Source of the DNA: Desulfarculales bacterium UBA696
GTDB lineage: Bacteria; Desulfobacterota; Syntrophobacteria; Syntrophobacterales; Syntrophobacteraceae
Direction: 5' to 3'
DNA: 64,000 nt
Assembly: GCA_002298995.1 (NCBI GenBank)
Contig: DBMO01000054.1
Coordinates: forward strand, 132,260 to 196,259
The translations under genes and the position numbers were made by a program. Within the stretch, counting starts at the first letter, position 1. The number at the start of each line of letters is the position of its first letter. Positions 25,985 to 35,047 of the stretch are shown piece after piece. Under the pieces are notes generated by a model, which had not been told where the DNA came from, did no database searches, and worked only from the letters and a program-made list of their open reading frames with translations.

Positions 25985-26110
25985 TTCGTCCTCCTGCCGG
26001 CCGCTGCAACTCGGTCGTGAAATTGGCGCTGGTCGAAGCGCCATCTCGTGTTGAATATAAGCTCAATACCCGGCTGGAAACCCTTTTTACTCCATAGAAT
26101 GGGCCCCCGG

Positions 26111-26167
26111 CCGGGTTGATGAGTTTCAGCTATTTGTCCAAGCTGCTGGTCAACTGAAACAACCCGG
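26111..26167 (-). promoter_or_regulatory. large stem-loop between the cache and chemoreceptor genes
   Basis: Two 7-bp stems stack (CCGGGTT/AACCCGG and GTTTCAG/CTGAAAC) with a 5-base bulge and a ~24-base loop, in the 213-bp gap between two leftward genes. There is no T-run, so it may be an mRNA processing or stabilising element rather than a terminator. Confidence 0.35.
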
Positions 26168-26197
26168 ATTTCCCGAGCCGGCTTGCTTTATGAAAGA

Positions 26198-26656
26198 CTA
26201 TTTTACGTAAGCCCCGCAACTTACAATTACATCGTCAACCTTCTCGTAGTACATGGTCTTGGGCTCGATTTGTTTCGATATGGGATTTGAGACCTTAAGG
26301 TCATGCCAACCCTTACCGTTCGCTTTCGCTCCATCGACTCTTTCTTTGATGTATTGCTTGCCGTCAGGGTCTCTCATTTCGATCATGTTTTTTCCGACCA
26401 TCTTCGGATTGGCTCCATGAGCGAGGCAGTTCCCATCAAAATCGTAGACGGTGATATACAGATCTCTGTCGACAAACTGTCCTTTGGGATCCTGGAACGC
26501 TGCATACGCCTTTTCTTTTCCATTTTCCTTGATGAAGGTTATAGCTTTTTTTACCAAGGCTTCCGCCTCTTCCTTTGTCCCAACCTCTGCTGCGAGAGCA
26601 GTGTTGATGGATGAAAGCATGAAAAGCCCAACAAGGATTATCCAAACTTTTTTCAT
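26198..26656 (-). CDS. periplasmic single-cache-domain protein
   Basis: 152-residue exported protein. A signal peptide (MKKVWIILVGLFMLSSINTALA) is followed by one small cache-type (sCache_2-like) domain: YAAFQDPKGQFVDRDLYITVYDFDGNCLAHG and the VGKNM..MRDPDGKQYIKE pattern found in chemoreceptor sensor domains. Such soluble cache proteins bind small ligands. Its neighbour is a chemoreceptor, so it may supply ligand recognition to it, though no physical link is shown. A ribosome-binding site GGAGG lies before the ATG. Confidence 0.82.
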   Translation of the reverse strand: MKKVWIILVGLFMLSSINTALAAEVGTKEEAEALVKKAITFIKENGKEKAYAAFQDPKGQFVDRDLYITVYDFDGNCLAHGANPKMVGKNMIEMRDPDGKQYIKERVDGAKANGKGWHDLKVSNPISKQIEPKTMYYEKVDDVIVSCGAYVK

Positions 26657-27126
26657 AAGTCCTCCCGATTAGATTGTTTTTCCCAAAAGACGCCCGATGA
26701 GATTAGTTTCCATGGAACGATGGCTATCATGATCGATCTTGCTAACCCTTAACTTCAATTGCTCCATGCAGCTAATGTATGCTTCTGAGACCTATCCCGA
26801 TCAGCGGCTAATTACTCGCGGCCTACATCGTCCATTTCATAGCTGTGGCCAACAATTGTTCGACAGCTGTTAGGGGATACCTGTGAATCGGAAATTTCCG
26901 GGGTGAACTTTAGATCTTTTCTGTATCGTTCCTGGCGGCAAAGTTGGCAAAACTACCGCGCGGATAACAGCCCACAAGGACCAGACCCAGTAGGCCCCAA
27001 AGCTCGTCTTTACCAACTGTATAACTTCCGGAAAGGAGGTCGGTGAAAACAGAAAGCAACATCCCTATATTGTTTATGGTAGTTGTGGCTGCGGCTTAAA
27101 ATGCTGATTGGCAGGTGAACTGAACA
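26657..27126. other. intergenic region
   Basis: 470 bp with divergent genes on either side. I looked for a cyclic-di-GMP riboswitch around 26930-27040 (GGCAAAG-type motifs occur) but could not build a consistent fold. Presumed promoter region. Confidence 0.3.
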
Positions 27127-27402
27127 ATGAGCTATGAAACTCTGCGTTTGATCCGCGACATCTTATTACGAAGCTTCGTTATCGGAGCTGTTATCGCCCT
27201 TGTCTTCGGGCTGGTGACAATTATCGGATGGACAACCTGGGCTGACATGGCCGGCAGGTGGTTTCATACCGATTCGGCCACGTTGACGCAGCTGGTGCTT
27301 AGTTTCTTTATGAGCGTGCGCTTTTTCCTCGTGTTTATAGTGTTGACACCCGCCCTGGCCATTCATTGGACCCTCAGGAAGGAGTTGAACAAAAGGAAAT
27401 AG
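27127..27402 (+). CDS. small hypothetical membrane protein
   Basis: 91 residues with two predicted membrane helices (about 17-38 and 58-79), separated by a ~20-residue loop and followed by a basic tail LRKELNKRK. This arrangement suggests an inner-membrane protein with cytosolic termini. The start ATG follows GCAGGTGAACTGAACA. No known family; the gene is isolated between a large gap and a convergent FabH-like gene. Confidence 0.6.
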   Translation: MSYETLRLIRDILLRSFVIGAVIALVFGLVTIIGWTTWADMAGRWFHTDSATLTQLVLSFFMSVRFFLVFIVLTPALAIHWTLRKELNKRK

Positions 27403-27509
27403 CCTTGCGCAAAGGTCGCCAGTAAAGAGTAGGGCTCCTTCGGTAACATTATGGTGATGCTTAGCCGGCGCACCGGCTGCCATGGTCTCGAGAACCGGAC
27501 GCACTCCCC

Positions 27510-28487
27510 CTATATTCGAATCAGGTTTGCCCCATAGGATAAACCTCCGCCAAATGCGGCAGTAAGGACAAGATCGCCCTTTTTCACCACTTTGTTTGAA
27601 ATGGCTTCATCCAGGGCTATTATGACCGAAGCGCTTGCGGTGTTTCCGTATTGGTGGAGATTTACGAAAAACTTTTCCATGGGGAGCCCCAGGTTTTCCG
27701 CGATCCCTTTAATAATGTTGATGTTGGCCTGATGCAGAATGAAGCAGTCGATTTTGTCCAATGAGACTCCCGCCTCTTTTGCCACTCGCTCAACGATTTC
27801 CGTGCCCCGGCGCAATGCGAATTCCAAAACGGCCCTTCCGTTCATCTTGAGCCACGCAAGCTTGGGGTCGGCTATCTTTATGTGAGGGGTCATCGACCCG
27901 CAGCCGTGAACTCCAACCACTTCGCACATGCTTCCATCTGTACCCAGGCAGGAATGAATAACGCCCTGGCTTGAGTTGCCGGCCTGGAACAAAATCGCGC
28001 CCGAGCCGTCCCCGAAGTAAGGCAGCGTGCTGAAGTCTTTCGGATTGAGTATCCTTGAGTACATCTCGGCGGCAACGAACAAAATATTATTAAAATTGCC
28101 CGATTTTATCATTGAGTCGGCAAGGCTAATGCCGTATGTGCTCCCCGAACACACGGAGTTGATATCAAAGGCGAAAGCCTGGTGAGCTTCGAGACCGGCT
28201 TGCACGCGACTGGCGGTAGGAGGCTGGATTCTATCCGGCGATGAAGTGGATACGATTATTCCGTCGATCTTTTCGACCGGAAAGCCTATCTTGTCAAGAC
28301 AGGCCCGCGCCGCTTGCACACCGAGGTCGGATGTACATTGGTCCTCGCTGGCGATTCTCCTTGAAAGAACTCCCGTTTTTTCAGCTATTCTCACCAGTGA
28401 GTCTTGTGGAAATTGTGTGAAATCTTCATTATTGACAATGTTTTTGGGCAAATAACTACCCGTGGAGGAAATGATCGAATTTCTCAT
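27510..28487 (-). CDS. 3-oxoacyl-ACP synthase III-like (FabH-family) ketosynthase
   Basis: 325-residue thiolase-fold enzyme condensing an acyl-CoA with malonyl-ACP or a similar partner. The catalytic triad is intact: Cys in DINSVCSGSTYG, His in FILHQANINI and Asn in HQYGNTASAS. Housekeeping FabH usually lies with fab genes; here it is isolated, so it may serve a secondary pathway rather than main fatty-acid initiation. The ATG at 28487 has AGGTGG five bases upstream. The gene is leftward, divergent from the TSUP transporter. Confidence 0.92.
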   Translation of the reverse strand: MRNSIISSTGSYLPKNIVNNEDFTQFPQDSLVRIAEKTGVLSRRIASEDQCTSDLGVQAARACLDKIGFPVEKIDGIIVSTSSPDRIQPPTASRVQAGLEAHQAFAFDINSVCSGSTYGISLADSMIKSGNFNNILFVAAEMYSRILNPKDFSTLPYFGDGSGAILFQAGNSSQGVIHSCLGTDGSMCEVVGVHGCGSMTPHIKIADPKLAWLKMNGRAVLEFALRRGTEIVERVAKEAGVSLDKIDCFILHQANINIIKGIAENLGLPMEKFFVNLHQYGNTASASVIIALDEAISNKVVKKGDLVLTAAFGGGLSYGANLIRI

Positions 28488-28813
28488 AAATACCACCTGT
28501 TGTTTTTATTTATAAAATTGGTCTCAAGACTGTGGACCGAGGAATATTGGGAAATACGTTCGGAACAATGATTTGGATAAGTCCATGATAAAACCGGTCG
28601 GCCTGTAATCAATGGGCGCGGAGCACAATTTTACAAAAACTTTTTTTATCGGCGGCGCCTATTCGAAGGAATTCGGGTGTGAAAACCTGTCGTGCGCTAA
28701 TTAAAAAAGAGAAGCGGCATCCTCCCCCCCCGGAACGGTTATTGCCTTGAGAACGTTCAGTCCTGTGCTGGGCGGACCGCGAAATTATGGGTCATAAAAG
28801 GGAACGAGCGCAG
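28488..28813. other. intergenic, divergent promoter region
   Basis: About 326 bp between FabH-like (leftward) and TSUP (rightward) genes, AT-rich near 28490-28530. No element recognised. Confidence 0.3.
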
Positions 28814-29578
28814 ATGTTGAGCGGACCGGAGTTTTTTCTCGTGGGACTGGCCGCGGTTATTGGGGGTGCGGTCAACGCATTGGCCGGCGGCGGAACACTT
28901 ATCACCTTTCCAACCCTTACCGCGCTAGGCATACCGGCTGTAGCCGCCAATGTGACCAATACGGTGGCGCTCTGTCCCGGATATCTTGGAGGGACACTGG
29001 CGCAGATCAAGGATCTTCGCGGACAGGGGCGGCGGCTTTGGTTCCTCATCCCCGCCGGCGCCGTGGGGGGCATTGCCGGGGGCTTGCTGCTGCTAAATAC
29101 CGGCGAGCAGATGTTCCGTGCGATGGTGCCGTATCTGATTCTTCTGGCCGCCGGCCTGCTCGCAGCCCAGGACCACGTTCGCAAAAGGCTTGTGCGCCGG
29201 GCCGGCCATTCAAGCAAATCAAAATGGGGCGAGTTTTGGACGTCGGTTCCGGTAGCGCTCTCTGCGGTTTATGGAGGCTACTTCGGCGCGGGACTAAGTG
29301 TAATCGTGCTTGCGATCCTGGGTCTGGTTATGGGCGACAACCTCACAAGGCTAAATGCGCTAAAACAGGTTATCGCATTTGCCATAAATGTGGCGGCCGC
29401 CATCTTTTTTGTATTCTCCGGGAATGTAGTCTGGCCGGTTGCCCTGGTAATGGCGCTCGGCGCACTTATCGGCGGCATAATAGGAGGGCGCCTGGCCGGA
29501 ACGATCCAACCCCTGGTGCTGCGCCGAATCGTTGTTACAGCGGGTGTGGTTATTGCCCTGATCTACCTCGGATACTAA
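28814..29578 (+). CDS. TSUP (TauE/SafE) family permease
   Basis: 254-residue (or 263 from the ATG at 28787) inner-membrane transporter of the TSUP/DUF81 family, usually exporting or importing sulfur or organic anions such as sulfite, taurine metabolites or glyoxylate. The family motif GGGTLITFPTLTALGIPAVAANVTNT lies in the first repeat, and YGGYFGAGLSVIVLA starts the second. Eight hydrophobic segments are visible. The last 29 bases overlap the convergent PhzF gene, which limits independent regulation of both ends. The substrate cannot be read from the sequence. Confidence 0.9.
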   Translation: MLSGPEFFLVGLAAVIGGAVNALAGGGTLITFPTLTALGIPAVAANVTNTVALCPGYLGGTLAQIKDLRGQGRRLWFLIPAGAVGGIAGGLLLLNTGEQMFRAMVPYLILLAAGLLAAQDHVRKRLVRRAGHSSKSKWGEFWTSVPVALSAVYGGYFGAGLSVIVLAILGLVMGDNLTRLNALKQVIAFAINVAAAIFFVFSGNVVWPVALVMALGALIGGIIGGRLAGTIQPLVLRRIVVTAGVVIALIYLGY

Positions 29579-30353
29579 TGGTACCCTCCAGGTACAGGAC
29601 AGCCCTGCCCGCAATGCTTACGCGTTCTTCCCGGTCCCGGCAAAACAGCTCCCCGCCCCTCCGGGATACTTGCAGCGCATGGAGGTTTTTCTCTCCCAAA
29701 ATGCCGGCCCAGTAAGGAACCAGGACACAATGCGCCGAACCCGTTACTGGATCTTCAGGAACCCCTACCGCGGGTGCAAAGAAGCGTGAGACGAAATCGG
29801 CCTCCTCTCCCCTGGCCGTTACTATTACCCCCCGGCAGTCCAGACCGGCAAGCGCGGTGAGATCGGGTTTAAGTTCCCTGACAGTTTGCTCGCTCTCGAG
29901 AACGACCAGGATGTCCTCTTCCGAACCGAGCACCTTCAGCGGCATGGCGCCAAGGATCTCACGGAACTCGCCCGCGGCCCTCTCACTGGTGGGCGGCCGC
30001 GACGGGAAATCCATCTCGAACAAATGGTCCTTCCTCTCTACAATGAGCCGGCCGCTCTTGAGGGTATGAAATCGTAAAACTTTCTCCGCCCACCCTTGAT
30101 GCTCGAAAATGACATAGGCACTCGCAAGGGTTGCATGGCCGCATAGCGCCACCTCGATTGTCGGGGTGAACCATCTGAGTTCAAATTCGTCTCCAACCCT
30201 AACCATGAAAGCAGTCTCGGACAGGTTGTTCTCGGCGGCTATAGCCTGCAGTGTTGAATCGGAAATCCAATGGTCCAGCAAACATACTGCTGCCGGATTT
30301 CCGGAAAATACATCAGTGGTGAATGCATCAACCTGATAGATCGGTATTCTCAC
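29550..30353 (-). CDS. PhzF-family isomerase/epimerase
   Basis: 267-residue cytosolic protein of the PhzF/DapF-like fold. Signatures: VDAFTTDVFSGNPAAVCLL at the start, the catalytic Glu in NNLSETAFMV, LCGHATLASAYV, and PDPVTGSAHC in the second lobe. Members isomerise small acids (for example in phenazine synthesis), but most, like this one, have no known substrate. It stands alone with its 3' end overlapping the TSUP gene on the other strand. Confidence 0.92.
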   Translation of the reverse strand: MRIPIYQVDAFTTDVFSGNPAAVCLLDHWISDSTLQAIAAENNLSETAFMVRVGDEFELRWFTPTIEVALCGHATLASAYVIFEHQGWAEKVLRFHTLKSGRLIVERKDHLFEMDFPSRPPTSERAAGEFREILGAMPLKVLGSEEDILVVLESEQTVRELKPDLTALAGLDCRGVIVTARGEEADFVSRFFAPAVGVPEDPVTGSAHCVLVPYWAGILGEKNLHALQVSRRGGELFCRDREERVSIAGRAVLYLEGTISIRGRSGQ

Positions 30354-30419
30354 GCGGTCTTCCTTTTACATGCCGGGACCTGGATTCCATTGTTTATATT
30401 ACGTTTATGGCAGACCAGA

Positions 30420-31211
30420 TCACTTCTTCCCAGATTCGACCTCGGCGATCGCACCGGATGATGTGCCCTTCTCCATATCAAGCCTGTAGAAATCCTGGTC
30501 TTCGGGAAGAATCATGTGGAAAATACTTGCCTTGTCAATCTTTGCAACTGCACTGTCGATGGTAAGCTCAAGCACGTGTCCGCCGCCTTTCCTATCCCTG
30601 GTAAGAAAATGAAAGTGGTAGCCGGGCACGTTTATGCCTTTCATAAATGCGGGGCATCTAACCCCTATCATTACCCCCTCGACATTTTGGAAATCGAAGG
30701 TCGGCTGATTCTTGACAATCTCCACAAGCGGCCTGTAAGGCCTGATCTGTCTCGGCACACTGCGGGTTTTGACCGCCTTGAACGTGCCTTCTATCCTGAG
30801 CATATACATGAGATTCGGCGTGGGGAGGATGGAATCGAGCTGGCTTGTCAGTTCCTGCATACCTATACCCCCCGGCAAAGTCTTCTCCCGTTCGGCATCG
30901 AAGAAAGTGACCGCGGCAAAAGGCGTCGTTTCAGTTAGACTTGGGGTTTGGACAGCGCCGTTGGAGCCGACCCTGTAAACCGTTCCGTCCACCATGACCA
31001 TTTCGCCGTCCAGGGCGTCGAAGGTTCCAAGACCGGTATCCCCGTACCCTTTCAACTGCTCAAATGACATTTTGCAGTCATAGGCCCCACCCAGCAGGGC
31101 GTCGATAGTCGAAAACTGAGTCAGGGTCTTTGTCTGCTGAGCGTGTACGCCAATGTTTCCTGTCACTGCCAGGAAACCGGCCAGGAAAAGAACGCCCAAT
31201 TTTTTCAGCAT
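30420..31211 (-). CDS. exported alpha-acetolactate decarboxylase
   Basis: 263-residue protein that should turn 2-acetolactate into acetoin. The ALDC family is evident from FSTIDALLGGAYDCKMSFEQL, the RSVPRQIRPYRPL segment with the catalytic Arg, and the zinc ligands in YHFHFLTRDRKGGGH. Unlike many fermentative ALDCs it starts with a signal peptide (MLKKLGVLFLAGFLAVTGNIGVHAQQ), so it is probably periplasmic or secreted. The ATG at 31211 was chosen because the signal peptide starts there; the longer frame is less likely. No acetolactate synthase is adjacent. Confidence 0.92.
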   Translation of the reverse strand: MLKKLGVLFLAGFLAVTGNIGVHAQQTKTLTQFSTIDALLGGAYDCKMSFEQLKGYGDTGLGTFDALDGEMVMVDGTVYRVGSNGAVQTPSLTETTPFAAVTFFDAEREKTLPGGIGMQELTSQLDSILPTPNLMYMLRIEGTFKAVKTRSVPRQIRPYRPLVEIVKNQPTFDFQNVEGVMIGVRCPAFMKGINVPGYHFHFLTRDRKGGGHVLELTIDSAVAKIDKASIFHMILPEDQDFYRLDMEKGTSSGAIAEVESGKK

Positions 31212-31315
31212 GGTCTTCGTCTTCCTCCCTAGACTCCCGCACGATGTTCTCCGGCGATTCACCGCGATGAATTAACGGTTCTCCGAACAACCGGGCAGTC
31301 AGCGGCCCGGAGATC

Positions 31316-32398
31316 TCAGGTCCGGGAGTAAGTAACGCTATCCTTCTCGAACTCTTCGATAACCTCATCGGTAAGAGAGGGCCGGTGCTTCTCCAAAATC
31401 TGGAGAAGGGCCTCGGTGCTCAGCCTGTAGTCGTGATTCGTGGCTATTTCCTGTTCGAAAGCGAACTGAGCCGCTTGCTCGAACATGTATTGAATGTCTG
31501 CCGCAGTGAACCTCGATGTCTCTTTGATGATTCTTTCAATGTCTATCTCTCCGGCATTAAGGCGGGAGAGATAGTTTTCCAGAATAGTTCTCCGCTCGTC
31601 CGCACTCAAACCGCCCACGGGGATGATGGCGTCGAACCGTCCCGGACGGAGCAGAGCGGGGTCCAGCTGACGGATATAGTTTGTGGCGCACACCAGGAGC
31701 AATTTACCAGCTTCCTGCCTGAAAAGGGGAACCTGCTTCAGGAACTCGTTTGTGATGCATTTGTCCAACCGGTCGGCATTGTCCCGGCAGCCGGCCAACT
31801 CTTCGAATTCATCGATAAAGATCACCGCGTTCTGCAAGGTTCTGACCTTTTCCATTATTCTGCGCAGATTGGCCCCCATCTTTTCGGTCCCTTCCTCCAT
31901 CAGCAAGCTGGGCGCAATCTCGATGAACCACCATGACAAGACCCCCGCCATTGCTTTGACAAAGTGAGTTTTTCCGGTGCCGGGAGGGCCGAAGAAAATT
32001 ATCGTCTTGGGGGGACTTACCCCGTGTTTTCTGGACAGGTCCTCCTCTATGAGGGGGAGAATAATTCTCCGCTGAACCAGTTGTTTGGGGGGTTGGGAAT
32101 CAGAAATCGTATCCCATACCTCGCGGCCGATAGTCTGAGCCCCCAGCTCATTCAGGGTGTCCCTGCGCTGGTAGGACACGAATTCATCAAGGGCCTGTTC
32201 CATGTTTTCCAAAAAGTCTATGCAGGCGGTTCGACAGCCTACGTCCCTGCCGACCTTTTCCGACAAGAGCCATTTGTGCTGAAGTATTTTTGCCCACAGG
32301 TCCACGGCAGCGTCAGGTGGAAACTTGAGGCCGCTCATTTCAAAGATCTTACCCGCGGACTCCTCGGGAGACAAATTCCCCAGATTGTCGTCACTCAC
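31316..32398 (-). CDS. FtsH/SpoVK-type AAA+ ATPase with unknown N-terminus
   Basis: 360-residue cytosolic AAA ATPase. The N-terminal ~125 residues are helical and of unknown family (including VGCRTACIDFLENMEQA). The AAA domain follows: Walker A FFGPPGTGKTHF, Walker B NAVIFIDEFEEL, sensor-1 in VCATNYIRQLDPALLRPGRFD with the arginine finger, and a C-terminal helical lid (TRFTAADIQYMFEQAAQFAFEQ). There is no protease domain, so it probably remodels a partner. It lies upstream of the acetolactate decarboxylase gene on the same strand, about 100 bp away. No partner can be named. Confidence 0.85.
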   Translation of the reverse strand: MSDDNLGNLSPEESAGKIFEMSGLKFPPDAAVDLWAKILQHKWLLSEKVGRDVGCRTACIDFLENMEQALDEFVSYQRRDTLNELGAQTIGREVWDTISDSQPPKQLVQRRIILPLIEEDLSRKHGVSPPKTIIFFGPPGTGKTHFVKAMAGVLSWWFIEIAPSLLMEEGTEKMGANLRRIMEKVRTLQNAVIFIDEFEELAGCRDNADRLDKCITNEFLKQVPLFRQEAGKLLLVCATNYIRQLDPALLRPGRFDAIIPVGGLSADERRTILENYLSRLNAGEIDIERIIKETSRFTAADIQYMFEQAAQFAFEQEIATNHDYRLSTEALLQILEKHRPSLTDEVIEEFEKDSVTYSRT

Positions 32399-32869
32399 TG
32401 GACTGTTCCTTCCTTGTTGCTGAAAAACAAATTGCCAAGCGAACTATAATGCACCGGGAGTGTTGTTTGCAACCCGCCAGAACCCGTTACTGATAGTACT
32501 TCGGCCCGAAGGGCCTGACTTTACGGCGATTGTTAAGATTACGTGATAATTTCTGGAACGGCAGTAAACCGGTGACTGAAGGAGCCCCATACGAGTTGGG
32601 CACGCAGGGTCCCTGGATCTGTTTGTTCCAGTCCGGCCACTCCCGGGTCGCGTAATCGGAGGGCGGTCCGAGCACATCTGCAAGGTCTCAAGATGGTCCG
32701 CTTGGTAGCGCATTCAAAGAGCCATATCTGATAAAATCGACAGGTTTGATTTTACATATAGGGCGATGTATTCTGCATTGAAGCTGTTTATGACAGGAGG
32801 GTGCAAAAAGCCTCCCAACCAGGGAAGATGGAATGGATTGCACCGGTGTTGCTCGATGGAGAGACCGAA
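32399..32869. other. intergenic, divergent promoter region
   Basis: 471 bp between the AAA ATPase (leftward) and acetyltransferase (rightward) genes. It has a small palindrome CGGCCCGAAGGGCCTG near 32506-32521 without a T-run. Nothing else recognised. Confidence 0.3.
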
Positions 32870-33388
32870 ATGAAATCCTTTGCAGGAATTATCCGCGGGT
32901 GCGAGCCCGATGACGTGCCCTCTATTACACAGATCTATGCCCACTACGTTCTCCACGGGCTCTCAACCTTCGAAACCGAACCGCCCGATGTGAGGGAAAT
33001 GCAGAGGCGGCGCGCCGAGATCCTCACTCACGGTTTCCCATACCTGGTCGCGGAAATCGACCGCGAAATCATCGGCTACTCATACGCCGGCCTGTATCGA
33101 ACCAGGTACGCCTACCGGTACACTGTTGAAAATTCGGTATATATCCATCCTGAACGGCTGCGGCAGGGAATCGGGCAGGCACTACTTGGCAGCCTTATTC
33201 GCGAATGCGAGCTGAAAGGCTTTCACCAGATGGTTGCGGTTATAGGAGACTCGTCCAATCTGGCGTCAATCGGCTTGCATGAAAGACTCGGATTTCGGAT
33301 GGTCGGGACGCTCTATTCAGTCGGGTTCAAATTCGGGCGATGGGTGGATAGCGTCCTGATGCAACGTGAACTCGGCGTGCCTGTTTAG
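32870..33388 (+). CDS. GNAT-family N-acetyltransferase (Pat/Bar-like)
   Basis: 172-residue acetyl-CoA-dependent acetyltransferase closest to the phosphinothricin/methionine-sulfoximine N-acetyltransferase group. The family pattern is visible in IRGCEPDDVPSITQIYAHYV, TFETEPPD, the acetyl-CoA loop HPERLRQGIGQALLGSLI, and the late ASIGLHERLGFRMVGTL. Natural substrates in anaerobes are not defined. The ATG at 32870 follows GGAG; the upstream frame to 32801 is unlikely to be used. Confidence 0.9.
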   Translation: MKSFAGIIRGCEPDDVPSITQIYAHYVLHGLSTFETEPPDVREMQRRRAEILTHGFPYLVAEIDREIIGYSYAGLYRTRYAYRYTVENSVYIHPERLRQGIGQALLGSLIRECELKGFHQMVAVIGDSSNLASIGLHERLGFRMVGTLYSVGFKFGRWVDSVLMQRELGVPV

Positions 33389-33733
33389 CCGTGATCCCTT
33401 ATCATTCTTGAATTGAAATTACGGGGGCACGCAAGCTCAGCCGGCACATTTGCGCTCATCGGTTTAAGCACGCGCGTCCCAGCACAAGTCCCTTTGCCGC
33501 CCCGGCGAAATTACAATCGTCCCGATTTATTTTGGCTTGCCTTCCATCTCCCGACTCGATACAGTCCTGTGTCATGACATACGATGAATTTCGTATATCG
33601 CGCCACTGGGCAGGAATCAGCTGAAGGGGGCATTTGTGAAACCTTTCACGCCTAAATGCCCGCTTTTCTTTTCGGCCAGTTCAGCCGATTATCTTCTGAG
33701 TTCAGCGTCAAATCCGATCTGCAGAGGCAAGCG
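33389..33733. other. intergenic region
   Basis: 345 bp between two same-strand genes. No hairpin with T-run or repeat found; presumed promoter region for the CBS gene pair. Confidence 0.3.
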
Positions 33734-34129
33734 ATGGAAGAAAAAGTTGTGCGCCTGATGCGAAAAGGCGCCATAACATGCGGCGAAGACGCCAGTATAC
33801 GGCAAGTGGCCCAGATTATGGCGGTTCACTCCGAGCACTACTGCGTGGTGATCAACCACAATCATGAGGTATTGGGGATCATTTCCGCCCGGAGCATATT
33901 GAAAGCTTTCGGGAAAGACCTTGACCGGACAACGGCCGGCGACATTCTTTTGCCCCATACGATAACCATTACGGTCAATACGCCCCTTAAAGACGCCATC
34001 CGCCTGATGGACAAGCGCAAGATCGAACACCTCATAGTGGTGTCGGACCGACCGGGAGGCAAAGCGGTACTCGGAATGCTTCACATAGAAGACATCGTAA
34101 AGAATATGGCGCCGAATCAGGAAGGTTAA
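33734..34129 (+). CDS. CBS-domain-pair protein 1
   Basis: 131-residue protein made of two CBS motifs (Bateman module) and nothing else: TCGEDASIRQVAQIM..VHSEHYCVVINHNHEVLGIISARSI, then a second MDKRKIEHLIVVSD...LGMLHIEDIV. Such modules bind adenosyl nucleotides and act as energy sensors on partner proteins. It ends five bases before a second CBS protein, so the two likely form a heterodimeric sensor. The ATG at 33734 has GAGG upstream. Confidence 0.9.
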   Translation: MEEKVVRLMRKGAITCGEDASIRQVAQIMAVHSEHYCVVINHNHEVLGIISARSILKAFGKDLDRTTAGDILLPHTITITVNTPLKDAIRLMDKRKIEHLIVVSDRPGGKAVLGMLHIEDIVKNMAPNQEG

Positions 34130-34134
34130 CAGTT

Positions 34135-34575
34135 ATGCGGGTATGCGACCTGATGGATCGCGAGGTTACAGTCTGCCACCTGGACGATACCCTCGACCAG
34201 GTGGTCCGGTTGATGAAATCGAACCAGTATCGCCCTGTAATAGTAGTGGATTTGTCAGGCGAAGTTTGGGGTGTCATTTCCCGACTTGCCCTCATTCGAT
34301 TCTTTGGAGAAGACCTGTACGAGATACGCGCCGAGGACGTCATGCGTCCGTACAAGTTCGATGTAGACCCCCAGTGGCCTATCGAAAAGGCAATCGATCT
34401 CATGCAGCGGACAAGGTACGAACATCTCACCATCATTGACCCGCACGCGGGACCGAAACGCCCGATTGGAATCCTGTCCAGCTTCAACATCGTTTGGTTC
34501 ATGTCCCGCATCGAAACGGGACATTACGAACAGATCCTCAAAATGCCCAGGGAGTGGTATCCTTCCTGCCCATAA
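34135..34575 (+). CDS. CBS-domain-pair protein 2
   Basis: 146-residue Bateman module, second of a tandem pair. First CBS: VCDLMDREVTVCHLDDTLDQVVRLMKSNQYRPVIVVDLSGEVWGVIS. Second: AEDVMRPYKFDVDPQWPIEKAIDLMQRTRYEHLTII. It has a short C-terminal tail. Tight spacing (five bases) with the first gene implies co-expression and likely dimerisation. The partner enzyme or transporter is not encoded nearby. Confidence 0.9.
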   Translation: MRVCDLMDREVTVCHLDDTLDQVVRLMKSNQYRPVIVVDLSGEVWGVISRLALIRFFGEDLYEIRAEDVMRPYKFDVDPQWPIEKAIDLMQRTRYEHLTIIDPHAGPKRPIGILSSFNIVWFMSRIETGHYEQILKMPREWYPSCP

Positions 34576-35047
34576 GTGACCCGCATCAAAATTCATTAAC
34601 TTTTTGGCACAACTCAGTCCTTTTGAGGCCGCCGTTTTCAGAGCGTCTGAGTTGAACCGGTCGCCTTCGCGGCCTGCATCTAAACCGCCTTGCCACAAGG
34701 GATTGCCGTGGCGGAGCTTCCTATCACCAGTCCTGAGCATTTTTCGGTATCTCAGCCAAAGTCAGATTGCACCTGCGATCAGGTAAGGTTTGTAAACTAA
34801 AAGCCTCCAGGAAACATCCCACGTATGTTAGAAATAGCACCCTAAAGTGCATTCCGTTTCTGGCCGTATTATGGTTTGAGGTTGCCAGCTTAAACGACGA
34901 TTTGGCCGAGGCACGGAAGGCCAATCTTGCCCAATTGTAGGTAGCCTTGAAGTAGGTAAGCCTGGCGGCAAAACTGCTTTGCGGGCCTTGATCCGGTCTC
35001 GGGTTACTCCCAAAGCCGCTGCCGTTGCGCTTAACGAGGAAAAACCC
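34576..35047. other. intergenic leader of the receiver genes
   Basis: 472 bp. Near 34957-34992 a bulged hairpin can be drawn around CAAAACTGCTTTG, shortly upstream of the receiver gene. I could not match it to a known riboswitch. Otherwise nothing recognised. Confidence 0.3.

Noticed and set aside
26930..27040. Possible cyclic-di-GMP (GEMM) riboswitch
   Set aside because: GGCAAAG-like blocks exist, but the two stems and the tetraloop receptor could not be aligned to the consensus. A covariance-model search would decide.
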